Origin: an uncultured Anaeroplasmataceae bacterium
GTDB taxonomy: Bacteria > Bacillota_I > Bacilli_A > Acholeplasmatales > Anaeroplasmataceae
DNA: 13,702 bases
NCBI GenBank assembly: GCA_910579215.1
Contig: CAJTTN010000020.1
Span: 1-13,702, forward strand
Direction of reading: 5' to 3'
Below, one piece after another: positions 1 through 7,637 of the stretch (the first letter of the stretch is position 1; each line of letters begins with the position of its first letter). The notes beneath the pieces were generated by a model that was not told the origin of the DNA, made no database searches, and saw nothing but the letters and a program-made list of their open reading frames with translations. The position numbers and the translations under genes were made by a program.

Positions 1-1
1 T

Positions 2-58
2 GTTTCCCTTGAACATGCACTGTATGTTCAAGTTCAACTGGCTAAAGCCATAATATAA
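2..58 (+). CDS. possible C-terminal end of a plus-strand gene (partial, function unknown)
   Basis: An open frame enters from the left edge and ends at TAA (56-58), reading VSLEHALYVQVQLAKAII. It stops four bases before a strong terminator hairpin, which is where the 3' end of a real gene is expected, and it would converge on the uxa operon. The residue composition looks protein-like. A second frame (3-53, ending at TAA 51-53) is also open, so the frame is not certain. Eighteen residues are too few to name a family. A gene of the hexuronate pathway or its regulator would fit the neighbourhood, but that is a guess. Confidence 0.4.
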   Translation, partial: VSLEHALYVQVQLAKAII

Positions 59-61
59 CTT

Positions 62-95
62 AAAAAGGGCCTCATTCAAAAATGAAGCCCTTTTT
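62..95. terminator. bidirectional Rho-independent terminator
   Basis: The stem pairs AAAAAGGGC (62-70) with GCCCTTTTT (87-95). After one C/A mismatch it continues as TCATT (72-76) with AATGA (81-85), around a CAAA loop (77-80). A-rich and T-rich flanks give a U-tract on either strand. It lies 25 bases past the uxaC stop codon on the minus strand and 4 bases past the possible plus-strand stop at 58, so it probably serves both convergent transcripts. Confidence 0.85.
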
Positions 96-120
96 AATAT
101 TCTCTTATATAAGGTTATAA

Positions 121-1533
121 TTAAAAGCCAAAGAATTCTTTAGCATTATTATAACAAACATCCTCGACAATCTTTCCTAATGTCTCTAATTCCTCTACTG
201 GATATTGTCCTGATTCCACCAAATTACCAAGCATTTGACATAATAGGCGACGATAATACTCATGACGAGGATAAGCTAGGAAGCTTCTTGAATCCGTAAG
301 CATACCTACAGATTGCGCTACTAGTCCAACCTGCATTAGAGTCTCTAAATTTTGACGCATGCCATCCTGCTGATCTAAGAACCACCAAGCTGTACCTACT
401 TGTACACGTCCCTTTACGCCTTCCTTCTGGAAACAGCCAGAAAGAACAGTTAAGGCATAATTATCTCTTGGATTTAAACAATAAAGAATCGTCTTAGGTA
501 GCTGATCTGTTTCATCTAAAGCACCAAGTAGCTGAGAAAGCTTAGCCATATAATTTTGATCCTCGATTGCATCAAAGCCAGTATCAGGTCCAATCTTTTT
601 AAGCATAGATTTTGAATTATTTCTCAAGGCACCAATATGATATTGTTGAACCCAACCATACTTATGATATTCCTTTCCAAGGAACACCAAAACATATCCC
701 TTATACCAATCCTGTTCAAGCTCAGAAATTTCTTTTCCAGCAAGACCCTTTTTAAATACAGCATTTGCTTGCTCATAAGAGCATGGAGCATAATGAACAA
801 CATCTAAAGCATGATCAGATAATCTTGAACCCATTTCATGGAAGAACGCAATACGCTCTGCTAATGCCTGTTCTAAGTCACTTAAATCTTTAATTTTATA
901 GCCAACAACTTGACTCAACTGAGCAATCCAGTCGGCAAACCAAGATAACTCAACATTTATTGCTTTGTCTGGACGGAACGCAGGACGAACATGCACCCTT
1001 AAGCTTGTATCTGCATTCATTTTTTTATGCCATTCTAGGCTATCTACTGGATCATCTGTCGTACAAACTGTATCCACCTTAAACTTATACATCATTTCTC
1101 TTGCAGTTAGGGTTTCAAGCTTTTTATTTGCAGTATCCCATATCTTTTTAGCATTTTTTTCATTGATTATCTCTTCTATATCAAAGTATCTTCTCATTTC
1201 TAAATGAGACCAATGATATAAAGGATTACCAACAAAATAAGGCATAGATTCTACAAATTGCATATATTTTTTATAATCATCATCTGGTCCTGATATGGAA
1301 TCCTCCTCATAGCCTCTTGCACGAAGACTTCTCCATTTATAATGATCTCCATATCGATCTCCAGCACCAAGCCAAACCTCAGCTAAATTACGGAATTTTT
1401 TATCCTCAAATATTTCCTTTGGCTGTAAATGACAATGATAATCAATGATTGGCATATGCTCAGCATGCTCATGATATAATTTCTTAGCCGTTTCTGTTGT
1501 AAGTAAGAAATCCTTGTCCATAAATTCTTTCAT
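121..1533 (-). CDS. uxaC: uronate isomerase (glucuronate/galacturonate isomerase) UxaC
   Basis: This cytoplasmic enzyme isomerises D-galacturonate to D-tagaturonate and D-glucuronate to D-fructuronate, the first step of the hexuronate pathway. The 470 residues match the usual length of the family. Near the N-terminus IIDYHCHLQP carries the metal-binding HxH (H33 and H35) of this amidohydrolase-fold family. Other recognisable blocks are CTTDDPVDSLEWH, VRPAFRPDK, QYHIGALRNN and, near the C-terminus, GMLTDSRSFLAYPRHEYYRR. The start at 1533 has AAGGAG seven bases upstream. The gene is the last of uxaB-uxaA-uxaC: it begins 23 bases after the uxaA stop and is followed by the terminator at 62-95. 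Nothing looks truncated. Family assignment is firm; preference for galacturonate over glucuronate is inferred from its partners UxaA and UxaB. Confidence 0.96.
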   Translation of the reverse strand: MKEFMDKDFLLTTETAKKLYHEHAEHMPIIDYHCHLQPKEIFEDKKFRNLAEVWLGAGDRYGDHYKWRSLRARGYEEDSISGPDDDYKKYMQFVESMPYFVGNPLYHWSHLEMRRYFDIEEIINEKNAKKIWDTANKKLETLTAREMMYKFKVDTVCTTDDPVDSLEWHKKMNADTSLRVHVRPAFRPDKAINVELSWFADWIAQLSQVVGYKIKDLSDLEQALAERIAFFHEMGSRLSDHALDVVHYAPCSYEQANAVFKKGLAGKEISELEQDWYKGYVLVFLGKEYHKYGWVQQYHIGALRNNSKSMLKKIGPDTGFDAIEDQNYMAKLSQLLGALDETDQLPKTILYCLNPRDNYALTVLSGCFQKEGVKGRVQVGTAWWFLDQQDGMRQNLETLMQVGLVAQSVGMLTDSRSFLAYPRHEYYRRLLCQMLGNLVESGQYPVEELETLGKIVEDVCYNNAKEFFGF

Positions 1534-1556
1534 ATTTTTTCTCCTTATCTCTTCTA

Positions 1557-3035
1557 TTAAAGAACTACTCCATCCTTGAAAATAGATATTTCCCGGAAAT
1601 TGTTCTCTTCGTTTTTCGTTTGCTTTTTCCCAGAGGCTATATCACATAACAAATCAATAAAGTCCTCTAAGAGCTCATCCATATTCTTTTTATCTACCAA
1701 ATCTCCAGCATTAAAATCTATCCAATTAGATTTTTTTGTTGCTAAGGATGTATTTGTTGCAATTTTAACTGTAGGAACAAAGCCTCCAAAGGGGGTTCCT
1801 CTACCTGTGGTAAATAAAACCATTTGACATCCACTACAGCCTAAGGTCGTTGTAGCAACTAAATCATTTCCAGGTGTACAAAGCAAATTCAATCCGTTGG
1901 TACGAATTCGCTCTCCCATTTTCAATACATCCTGTACAATTGCTGCCCCAGCCTTTTGTGTACAGCCTAAGGATTTATCCTCTAGTGTCGTAATTCCACC
2001 CTTTTTATTTCCTGGAGATGGATTATCATAAATCACCTGATTATGATTTTTAAAATAAATTTTAAATTCATTAATTAAATCAACAATTTTCTCAAAGGTT
2101 TTACCATCCTTTGCACGTTCCATTAATAATTTTTCTGCTCCAAACATTTCTGGAACCTCTCCTAAAACTGTAGTTGCCCCATTGATAGATAAAAAGTCAG
2201 AAAAACGTCCCAAAAGAGGATTAGCTGTAATTCCACTCATACCGTCAGAGCCACCACATTTTAAACCGATACGAAGAACGGATAAAGGCTTTGTAACTCG
2301 CCGATCCATTTTCATTTGATCATAAAGCTCTTTTAAAAGCTTTGTCCCCTCTTCAACCTCGTCTTCTACCTCTTGAGCAATCAAAAATCTTGTTCTTAAA
2401 GGATCATAATTGCCTAAAGTTTCCTTAAAAGTAGAAACAAGATTTTCCTCACATCCCAAGCCTAATACTAAGACTCCTCCTGCATTCGGATGCTTAACCA
2501 TATCCTGTAAAAGCATTCTTGTCAATACCAAATCTGAGCCCATTTGACTACATCCAAAAGGATGCTGAAAGGTATAAATTCCATCAATACCCTCTGTACC
2601 ATAAGTGGCTTTAAACTTCTCAATCATGTCTTTAGCCATGCCAGAAACACAGCCAACAGTTTGAATCACCCATAGCTCATTACGTATTCCATACTCACCT
2701 GTAGATCTTTCATAAACATCCACGGTTCGATTTGATTTATATCCTAACACCTTAGGATATTTCGGAGCATAGGAATACGTAATAACATCATCAAGATTTG
2801 TAGCTACATTATGTGTATGGACATGCTCTCCAGCATGAATATCTACAGTTGCATGTCCTATAGGAGAACCGTATTTAATGACGTTTTCTCCCTGATGAAT
2901 TTGCTTTAAAGCTATCTTATGCGCTTGTGGAATATCCTCTAAAAGCACAACATTTTCTATTTTTTCACCCTTTGTAAATGGTCTAAGTACAACTGCAACA
3001 TTATCCAATGGATTAATGATGACATAATCTTTCAT
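1557..3035 (-). CDS. uxaA: altronate dehydratase UxaA
   Basis: This cytoplasmic enzyme removes water from D-altronate to give 2-keto-3-deoxy-D-gluconate, in a reaction that is iron-dependent in characterised members. The 492 residues agree with full-length UxaA. The N-terminal part (about residues 1-95) is a SAF domain containing GEHVHTHN, with H71, H73 and H75. The rest is the galactarate dehydratase/altronate hydrolase domain. Its signatures include GCVSGMAKDM, HPFGCSQMGSD, LGLGCEEN, GLKCGGSDGMSGITANP, DNPSPGNKKGG, LGCTQKAGAA and LGCSGCQMVLFTTGRGTPFG. The conserved cysteines expected of the family are present. The ribosome site GGGAG lies seven bases before the ATG. It sits 18 bases downstream of uxaB and 23 bases upstream of uxaC, so all three are one operon. 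Galactarate dehydratase (GarD) is related, but the flanking uxaB and uxaC make altronate the likely substrate. Confidence 0.95.
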   Translation of the reverse strand: MKDYVIINPLDNVAVVLRPFTKGEKIENVVLLEDIPQAHKIALKQIHQGENVIKYGSPIGHATVDIHAGEHVHTHNVATNLDDVITYSYAPKYPKVLGYKSNRTVDVYERSTGEYGIRNELWVIQTVGCVSGMAKDMIEKFKATYGTEGIDGIYTFQHPFGCSQMGSDLVLTRMLLQDMVKHPNAGGVLVLGLGCEENLVSTFKETLGNYDPLRTRFLIAQEVEDEVEEGTKLLKELYDQMKMDRRVTKPLSVLRIGLKCGGSDGMSGITANPLLGRFSDFLSINGATTVLGEVPEMFGAEKLLMERAKDGKTFEKIVDLINEFKIYFKNHNQVIYDNPSPGNKKGGITTLEDKSLGCTQKAGAAIVQDVLKMGERIRTNGLNLLCTPGNDLVATTTLGCSGCQMVLFTTGRGTPFGGFVPTVKIATNTSLATKKSNWIDFNAGDLVDKKNMDELLEDFIDLLCDIASGKKQTKNEENNFREISIFKDGVVL

Positions 3036-3053
3036 AAATCGTCTCCCTTTTCT

Positions 3054-4511
3054 TTATTTAACCATTTTTTCTAAAGCTTCTCGCATAGAGCTTGAGGTAA
3101 TTTCATATAAACATTCCGTAACATAATCAAGTACCCCATCAAATTTAGTTAAATCTACTTCCCAATGAGATTTTAAACTTAAAACATGTGAAGCAATAGC
3201 CTTACAAGAATCCTTAGAGCCATCAAACTTACTCCAAAGCTCATTAAACATCTCTAATGCCCAGGCATCATCTGCAAGCTTAATGTCTTCTTCTCCACGC
3301 TTACCACGATAAAATACCATTAATGCCGCTAAGCTAAATAAGGCATGATCAGGAAAATGATTTAAATCTTCTAAATTTTGTAATACAGTTGGTAAAATTC
3401 TTGTTTTATACTTAGTTACAGAATTTAAAGCAATGCTCATTAGTTCATGACGCACAAAAGGATTTCCATAACGCTCTAATACGCTATTGGCATAAGAATC
3501 CATTTGATCTCTTGGAATACGAATTGTAGGAACAACCTCATTAAATATGAAATCTAAAACATATTTTTTCAATTGCTTATCTTCTATTGTTTCACGAACT
3601 GTATCAATACCAGCCAAATAAGAAACAGGAACTAAGCAGGTATGAGACCCATTTAAAATTTTAACCTTTCTTTCCTTATAAGGCTTAATAGAATCTACAA
3701 ATAATACATTTAAATTAGCTTTTTGTGTAGGAAGCTTCTTTTCTAATTCTTTAACTGTTTTTCCATCAATTACCCATAGATGAAAAATTTCTCCCACTAC
3801 CATGTTTTGATCTATATAGCCTAACTGATTCCATAACTCCTTATCCTCATTTCTAGGATATCCTGGAACAATACGATCCACTAAGGTATTATAATAACGA
3901 TTTGCATCTGTAATCCATTGAATAAAACTAGCATCCATATGGTTATGCTGAGCTAATTCAATTAATATTTCCTTAAGTGTATCTCCATTATGATCTATCA
4001 ATTCGCAAGGAATAATTTCTAAGCCCTTCGTCATGTCTCCTTTAAAATAATCATAGCGTGCCTTAAGGAACGCTAAAAGCTTACCAGGAAAGCTATTAGG
4101 TGTTTTTGTAAAATCTGTATCGCTTGAATCAAAGGCAATTCCAGCCTCTGTTGTATTAGAAATAATAAATTCCAATTCTTCACTTTTAGCATAATCTAAA
4201 TATTTTTGATACTCTGTAAATGGGTTAATAAAATCCTCTAGGCAATCAATAACCTGATGCGTTTTAACAGTTTCTCCATTATTTATACCTTGTAGGTATA
4301 AGGTATAAAGCCCATCGGCCTCAGACAATTCCTTCACACGTCCAAAGGGCATAGGCTGTACAACAACAACTCCTGCATTAAAATTAGATTTTTTATTCAT
4401 AGAATCTACAATCCAGTCAATAAAAGCTCTTAAAAAATTTCCTTCTCCAAATTGCATAATCTTCACAGGATGCTTCGTTTTTTTCACTGATTTGCTACTA
4501 ATATTTTCCAT
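3054..4511 (-). CDS. uxaB: tagaturonate reductase (altronate oxidoreductase) UxaB
   Basis: This NADH-dependent cytoplasmic enzyme reduces D-tagaturonate to D-altronate and belongs to the long-chain mannitol dehydrogenase family. The N-terminal Rossmann region starts with KIMQFGEGNFLRAFIDW. The C-terminal domain has the family's catalytic stretch around KVKILNGSHTCLVP, with the conserved Lys, Asn and His, followed by PVSYLAGIDTVRE. The frame remains open upstream to 4547, but the ATG at 4511 is preferred. GGAGG stands nine bases before it, the protein then begins MENISSKSVKK, and its 485 residues fit the family. The -10 box at 4557-4562 also leaves almost no transcribed leader for the longer form. 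It is the first gene of the uxaBAC operon. Fructuronate reductase (UxuB) is a close relative, but the adjacent uxaA supports UxaB. Confidence 0.93.
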   Translation of the reverse strand: MENISSKSVKKTKHPVKIMQFGEGNFLRAFIDWIVDSMNKKSNFNAGVVVVQPMPFGRVKELSEADGLYTLYLQGINNGETVKTHQVIDCLEDFINPFTEYQKYLDYAKSEELEFIISNTTEAGIAFDSSDTDFTKTPNSFPGKLLAFLKARYDYFKGDMTKGLEIIPCELIDHNGDTLKEILIELAQHNHMDASFIQWITDANRYYNTLVDRIVPGYPRNEDKELWNQLGYIDQNMVVGEIFHLWVIDGKTVKELEKKLPTQKANLNVLFVDSIKPYKERKVKILNGSHTCLVPVSYLAGIDTVRETIEDKQLKKYVLDFIFNEVVPTIRIPRDQMDSYANSVLERYGNPFVRHELMSIALNSVTKYKTRILPTVLQNLEDLNHFPDHALFSLAALMVFYRGKRGEEDIKLADDAWALEMFNELWSKFDGSKDSCKAIASHVLSLKSHWEVDLTKFDGVLDYVTECLYEITSSSMREALEKMVK

Positions 4512-4520
4512 TTTTTTCTT

Positions 4521-4525
4521 CCTCC
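4521..4525 (-). promoter_or_regulatory. ribosome binding site that fixes the uxaB start
   Basis: GGAGG on the minus strand lies nine bases upstream of the ATG at 4511. It supports this start over an in-frame ATG 36 bases further upstream, which would add the atypical residues MCEFEALWRKKK. Confidence 0.85.
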
Positions 4526-4556
4526 AAAGTGCTTCAAATTCACACAATACATAATA

Positions 4557-4585
4557 ATTTTACCACGCATATATCAATTAGTCAA
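4557..4585 (-). promoter_or_regulatory. sigma-A promoter of the uxaBAC operon
   Basis: On the minus strand the -35 box TTGACT (4585-4580) and the -10 box TAAAAT (4562-4557) are separated by 17 bases. Transcription would begin near 4550, giving a leader of about 40 bases before uxaB. This suggests the hexuronate genes are transcribed separately from the transporter gene just upstream. I saw no convincing catabolite-response (cre) box or obvious operator palindrome over it. Confidence 0.75.
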
Positions 4586-4617
4586 CGAATAACCTTGGAA
4601 ATATGAAAGCCCTTTAC

Positions 4618-6012
4618 TTAAACTCGAATTTGAAGCCATTTCTTCTTGCTAAAACGCCAAATATTCAAGCCCATACGCAAGGCTTGATCGATAAGCATTC
4701 CTATCCATGCTCCTATAACGCCTAGTCCTACAGGATAACAGAGTAAATAGGAAACTAAAGGACGAACACCACTGACACTAATCAATGAAGTTGCTGCAGT
4801 AAATTTTGTATCTCCACTTCCTCTTAGAATCCCTGTAATTACCCATTGAATATTTTGAGGTAGTGTTGTAAAAGCAGCAATTATCATAATATTTGATGCC
4901 ATATTTTTTCGCTCTGCTGTCTCTGGCTTATATAGATCAATCAATAAATTTCTAGCTGAAAACATAAAGATACAGATGATGAGCGCACATAAAAAAGACA
5001 TAAACATACTTACCTTTGCATAAACAATAGCTAAATCCTTACGCTTTTCACCAAGCCGATGCCCAACAACAGCAGCTGTACCAATAGAAAACCCATCTGC
5101 TAACGTAAACATTAAGGAATTGAGGTCATTACAAATGCCATGAACATAGGTCGCATCATCCCCCAAATAATTTACGATTAAAGCAAATAAAATGAAGCCT
5201 ATTCTCATAAATATTTGATCAATTAAGCAAGAGGGTAAAATATGTCCTATATCTTTTAAAACGACTTTATCTATACAAAATATTTGCTTAAATTGTAGTT
5301 TTAAATACCCCTTAGGCATTAGAATGGTTACTAAGCAAATTATAAATGCTACAGCATTACCAATGACAGTGGCAATAGCGGCTCCTGCAATACCAAGCTG
5401 TGGAAATCCCCAATTGCCACCAATTAAAAGATAATTTAAGCCTATATTCACTAAATTAGCAACAAGGTTTGTCCACATAGATATCTTAGTTTTTCCTATA
5501 CCTCTTTGACATGCATTAATGGTTAATCTTAACCCATTAAATATGAAGCCTGAGGCAATAATAGATAAATAGGTAGTAGCGTAATCTATTGTATTTGAGG
5601 TTGCTCCCATAAATTGACATAAAGGTCTAGCTAAGCAAACCACTAAAATACTTAAAAATAATGATATAATAAAGGACAACTTTATACCTTCATGCATCGT
5701 TTTATTCACAGAATCTTTATCTTTGGCCCCATATCGTCTTGATACAATAGCAGTCAAGGCAATATTTAGAGCGGTTATAAAGCAAATCATAAAAAAGATA
5801 GGCTGCTTTGTAATTGTAACTGCAGAATTCGCATTGTTTCCAATAGAAGAAACCATTATGCCATCAAACATAGTTACAAGAGCAACCAAAAAGCCCTCTA
5901 CCATAGAAGGCCAAACAATCTTCATTACATCCTTTGTTACTTTTGTAAAATTTGGTATATCTCCCTGCTTTTCATTTTCTTTAACGAAACGTTCTGTTTG
6001 AAAAATCCTCAT
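4618..6012 (-). CDS. MATE family multidrug/toxin efflux transporter
   Basis: This is a cytoplasmic membrane transporter of the MATE superfamily, which exports drugs or other organic cations in exchange for Na+ or H+. The 464 residues contain about twelve hydrophobic segments, beginning with IVWPSMVEGFLVALVTMFDGIMVSSIG after a hydrophilic head of roughly 30 residues. The two halves look alike, as is typical of MATE proteins: the cytoplasmic loop VSRRYGAKDKDSVNKTMHEG in the first half parallels VVGHRLGEKRKDLAIVYAK in the second. AGAGGA stands nine bases before the ATG. The gene starts 27 bases after the rlmH stop, so it is probably in the walJ-rlmH transcript. No clear terminator separates it from the uxaB promoter. 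The substrate cannot be told from sequence. Confidence 0.92.
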   Translation of the reverse strand: MRIFQTERFVKENEKQGDIPNFTKVTKDVMKIVWPSMVEGFLVALVTMFDGIMVSSIGNNANSAVTITKQPIFFMICFITALNIALTAIVSRRYGAKDKDSVNKTMHEGIKLSFIISLFLSILVVCLARPLCQFMGATSNTIDYATTYLSIIASGFIFNGLRLTINACQRGIGKTKISMWTNLVANLVNIGLNYLLIGGNWGFPQLGIAGAAIATVIGNAVAFIICLVTILMPKGYLKLQFKQIFCIDKVVLKDIGHILPSCLIDQIFMRIGFILFALIVNYLGDDATYVHGICNDLNSLMFTLADGFSIGTAAVVGHRLGEKRKDLAIVYAKVSMFMSFLCALIICIFMFSARNLLIDLYKPETAERKNMASNIMIIAAFTTLPQNIQWVITGILRGSGDTKFTAATSLISVSGVRPLVSYLLCYPVGLGVIGAWIGMLIDQALRMGLNIWRFSKKKWLQIRV

Positions 6013-6039
6013 AGAAGTAAATCCTCTTTCTAAAAGTAA

Positions 6040-6510
6040 TTATTTATGATAGGTCTCATGATGCATAATTTTAAAGGAACGATAAATCTGTTCTAATAAG
6101 ATAACCTGCATAAGCTGATGAGGAAAGGTCATTTTAGAAAAACATAAATGATAATCCATTTTCTTTAAAATAGCCTCTCCCAATCCTAAAGATCCCCCAA
6201 TAACAAATACAATATGGGAATTATAATAGGCGAGTGTATGAGATATTTTTTCTGAAAGCTCCACACTGGATAACATAACCCCCTGCAAATTTAATGCAAT
6301 TTTAAAGCTGTTATCTGGTAACTTAGCCAGCAATTTCTGTGCTTCTTTATTTTTTATATCCGTTTCACTCTTATTTTCTGAAATTATTTCATCTGGAACA
6401 CAGATAAATTCAAGAGCTGCATACTTAGAAATTCTTTTTGAATACTCTATTATAGCATCCTTCAAGTATTTTTCTTTTATACTTCCCACGCTTAATATTG
6501 TTATTTTCAT
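6040..6510 (-). CDS. rlmH: 23S rRNA (pseudouridine1915-N3)-methyltransferase RlmH
   Basis: RlmH uses S-adenosylmethionine to methylate N3 of pseudouridine 1915 in helix 69 of 23S rRNA, acting on assembled 70S ribosomes. It is a small SPOUT-class enzyme and the 156 residues are full length for the family. The SAM-binding trefoil knot is visible as FVIGGSLGLGEAI followed by LSKMTFPHQLMQVILLEQIYRSFKI. The protein ends in the family's typical tail, HHETYHK. Its ATG overlaps the walJ stop codon by four bases (ATGA), so translation is likely coupled; only a weak AAGG lies upstream. Pairing with walJ is common in Bacillota. Confidence 0.96.
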   Translation of the reverse strand: MKITILSVGSIKEKYLKDAIIEYSKRISKYAALEFICVPDEIISENKSETDIKNKEAQKLLAKLPDNSFKIALNLQGVMLSSVELSEKISHTLAYYNSHIVFVIGGSLGLGEAILKKMDYHLCFSKMTFPHQLMQVILLEQIYRSFKIMHHETYHK

Positions 6511-7334
6511 AGGCTATAAACCTTAGTTGGAAGTGGAGATGTCACGACAAATTCAATCTTTGATGTATCCATCCCTAAATCATCCATTACCTTTTTTCTA
6601 GTAAGTTCAATGATTTCTGCTAAATTACACTCCTGAGAAATATGGGCATAAAAAACAAGCTTCGTATTTTCACCCAAAATATGAGCTAGGGTTACGGCAG
6701 CATCTTCATTTGACAAATGTCCGTGATCAGACAAAATTCTCATTTTAAGTGCATACGTACGCTCAGAAGACATTAAGATATAAGGATCATGATTAAATTC
6801 TAAAACATAGCAATCTGCATTAGAAATTATATTGTATAGAGATTGATGGACATAGCCAGTATCTGTAATATAAACCATACTTTGCTTAGAATCCTTAATT
6901 TTAAAACCAACAGATTCTGCAGCATCATGAAAGGTCGGAAGTACAAATATCTCAGTTTGGGACAAAAGTATTGTGTCATAGAGTATAGAATTCTGTAACC
7001 TATTAAATAATATAAGGGAGCCCTTAGCCAATTTATCTTGTATTGTCAGCTTAAGTGCTTCATTTTTACCATTTAAAATCGCTTGATAGGTACCTGAAGA
7101 CATATAGCAATTTAAATTTCCTTTTTTTAGTACTGTACACAAGGATCTAATGTGATCATCATGCTCATGAGTAATCAATAGCACCTGTATTTCAGAAAAA
7201 TCAATTCCTAGCTTTGCTAGTTCTTGATCTATCGTTCTTTTGCTGATTCCACAATCAATAAGAATTTTTTGATCTACGGTCTCTATGTAGGTGCAATTCC
7301 CTGTTGACCCACTTGCTAAAATCTCAATACGCAT
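6507..7334 (-). CDS. walJ: MBL-fold metallo-hydrolase of the WalJ/YycJ type
   Basis: This cytoplasmic metallo-beta-lactamase-fold enzyme is usually found with the WalRK cell-wall regulon. Studied family members are described as 5'-3' DNA exonucleases, linked in Bacillus to coordination of cell division with replication. The di-metal site is clear: HEHDDH (H56, H58, D60, H61), a histidine in FHD (H136), an aspartate in TDTG (D158) and H231 near the end. SDHGHLSNEDAA (residues 203-212) is characteristic of this subfamily. I chose the ATG at 7334 (275 residues) because GAGGTG lies six bases upstream. The longer in-frame start at 7361 falls inside the -10 box and has no ribosome site. walR, walK, walH and walI are not in the window. 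Confidence 0.93.
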   Translation of the reverse strand: MRIEILASGSTGNCTYIETVDQKILIDCGISKRTIDQELAKLGIDFSEIQVLLITHEHDDHIRSLCTVLKKGNLNCYMSSGTYQAILNGKNEALKLTIQDKLAKGSLILFNRLQNSILYDTILLSQTEIFVLPTFHDAAESVGFKIKDSKQSMVYITDTGYVHQSLYNIISNADCYVLEFNHDPYILMSSERTYALKMRILSDHGHLSNEDAAVTLAHILGENTKLVFYAHISQECNLAEIIELTRKKVMDDLGMDTSKIEFVVTSPLPTKVYSL

Positions 7335-7340
7335 AAAATT

Positions 7341-7346
7341 CACCTC
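7341..7346 (-). promoter_or_regulatory. ribosome binding site that fixes the walJ start
   Basis: GAGGTG on the minus strand ends six bases before the ATG at 7334. This supports the 275-residue form over an in-frame ATG at 7361. Confidence 0.8.
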
Positions 7347-7359
7347 AAAAATCAAAACC

Positions 7360-7389
7360 ATTATATCATGAATTTTAGCGAAAAGTAAA
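7360..7389 (-). promoter_or_regulatory. sigma-A promoter of walJ-rlmH-MATE
   Basis: A perfect -10 box TATAAT (7365-7360) lies 18 bases from TTTACT (7389-7384) on the minus strand. The start site would be near 7353, giving a leader of about 20 bases. The -35 box overlaps the U-tract of the terminator of the upstream 30-residue gene, so the two units are tightly packed but separate. Confidence 0.65.
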
Positions 7390-7411
7390 GAAAAAAGCCG
7401 ACTTCTCGGCT
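7388..7411 (-). terminator. Rho-independent terminator after the YjcZ-like gene
   Basis: On the minus strand AGCCGA (7411-7406), a GAAG loop and TCGGCT (7401-7396) form a six-base-pair GC-rich hairpin followed by a run of T. It ends the YjcZ-like transcript 23 bases after its stop codon. On the plus strand it is preceded by A residues but not followed by T, so it works in one direction only. Confidence 0.8.
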
Positions 7412-7434
7412 AAAGAATATATTTTAAGGAAGCC

Positions 7435-7527
7435 TTATGCTAACCAAGCTGCACCAATAATGACAAGTAAAATAAATAGCACTAAAATTAAAGCATATCC
7501 ATATTCATTTGATCCACAGTTTGCCAT
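7435..7527 (-). CDS. YjcZ-like tiny single-pass membrane peptide (30 aa)
   Basis: The gene encodes 30 residues starting MANCGSNEYGYALILVLF and continuing as one hydrophobic segment that ends in GAAWLA. The short N-terminus with Cys, Gly, Tyr and Asn, then a lone membrane span rich in Leu, Ile and Val, is the layout of the YjcZ-type tiny transmembrane proteins of Bacillota, annotated as sporulation proteins in Bacillus. The call rests on three things: a perfect AAGGAGGTG eight bases before the ATG, the terminator just downstream, and the family-like sequence. It stands alone between walJ and the divergent lipoprotein operon. No convincing sigma-A promoter is visible. A CATAnnnTA string (7569-7561 on the minus strand), like the -10 of late sporulation sigma factors, is present but weak evidence in AT-rich DNA. 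Its role here is unknown. Confidence 0.82.
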   Translation of the reverse strand: MANCGSNEYGYALILVLFILLVIIGAAWLA

Positions 7528-7535
7528 AGATGTGG

Positions 7536-7544
7536 CACCTCCTT
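7536..7544 (-). promoter_or_regulatory. consensus ribosome binding site of the 30-residue gene
   Basis: AAGGAGGTG on the minus strand, eight bases before the ATG at 7527, is a nearly full complement of the 16S rRNA tail. It is the strongest ribosome site seen in the window and argues that this very short frame is translated at a high rate. Confidence 0.85.
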
Positions 7545-7557
7545 TCCTTTCTACTAC

Positions 7558-7576
7558 TATATTATGAAATAATATA
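7558..7576. repeat. perfect interrupted palindrome in the divergent intergenic region
   Basis: TATATTAT and ATAATATA are exact inverted copies separated by GAA. The element lies 31 bases upstream of the YjcZ-like start codon, over its probable promoter or leader. It could be an operator or a weak RNA hairpin, but a pure A/T palindrome can occur by chance in DNA this AT-rich. Confidence 0.35.
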
Positions 7577-7637
7577 AATTAATTTAGTAATATTTGCCCA
7601 AATCTTTAAATAATTTGACTGAAAATAAAGTTCTTTA

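Noticed and set aside
8..32. Inverted repeat CTTGAACAT...ATGTTCAAG as an operator or hairpin
   Set aside because: The nine-base arms are exact, but the repeat lies within the probable end of a coding frame and upstream of a terminator rather than near a promoter. Chance or coding constraint explains it as well.
965..1207. Plus-strand open frame opposite uxaC
   Set aside because: It is antisense to a clearly conserved enzyme, has no ribosome site or promoter, and its hydrophobic, Ser-rich content is what the complement of such a gene gives by chance. The same applies to the frames at 1576-1827 and 5723-6001.
4512..4547. Upstream ATG giving UxaB an extra 12 residues
   Set aside because: There is no ribosome site for it, it lies right at the predicted transcript start, and GGAGG is well placed for the ATG at 4511.
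7335..7361. Upstream ATG giving WalJ an extra nine residues
   Set aside because: The ATG overlaps the TATAAT box, so it would not be transcribed, and it has no ribosome site. GAGGTG serves the ATG at 7334.
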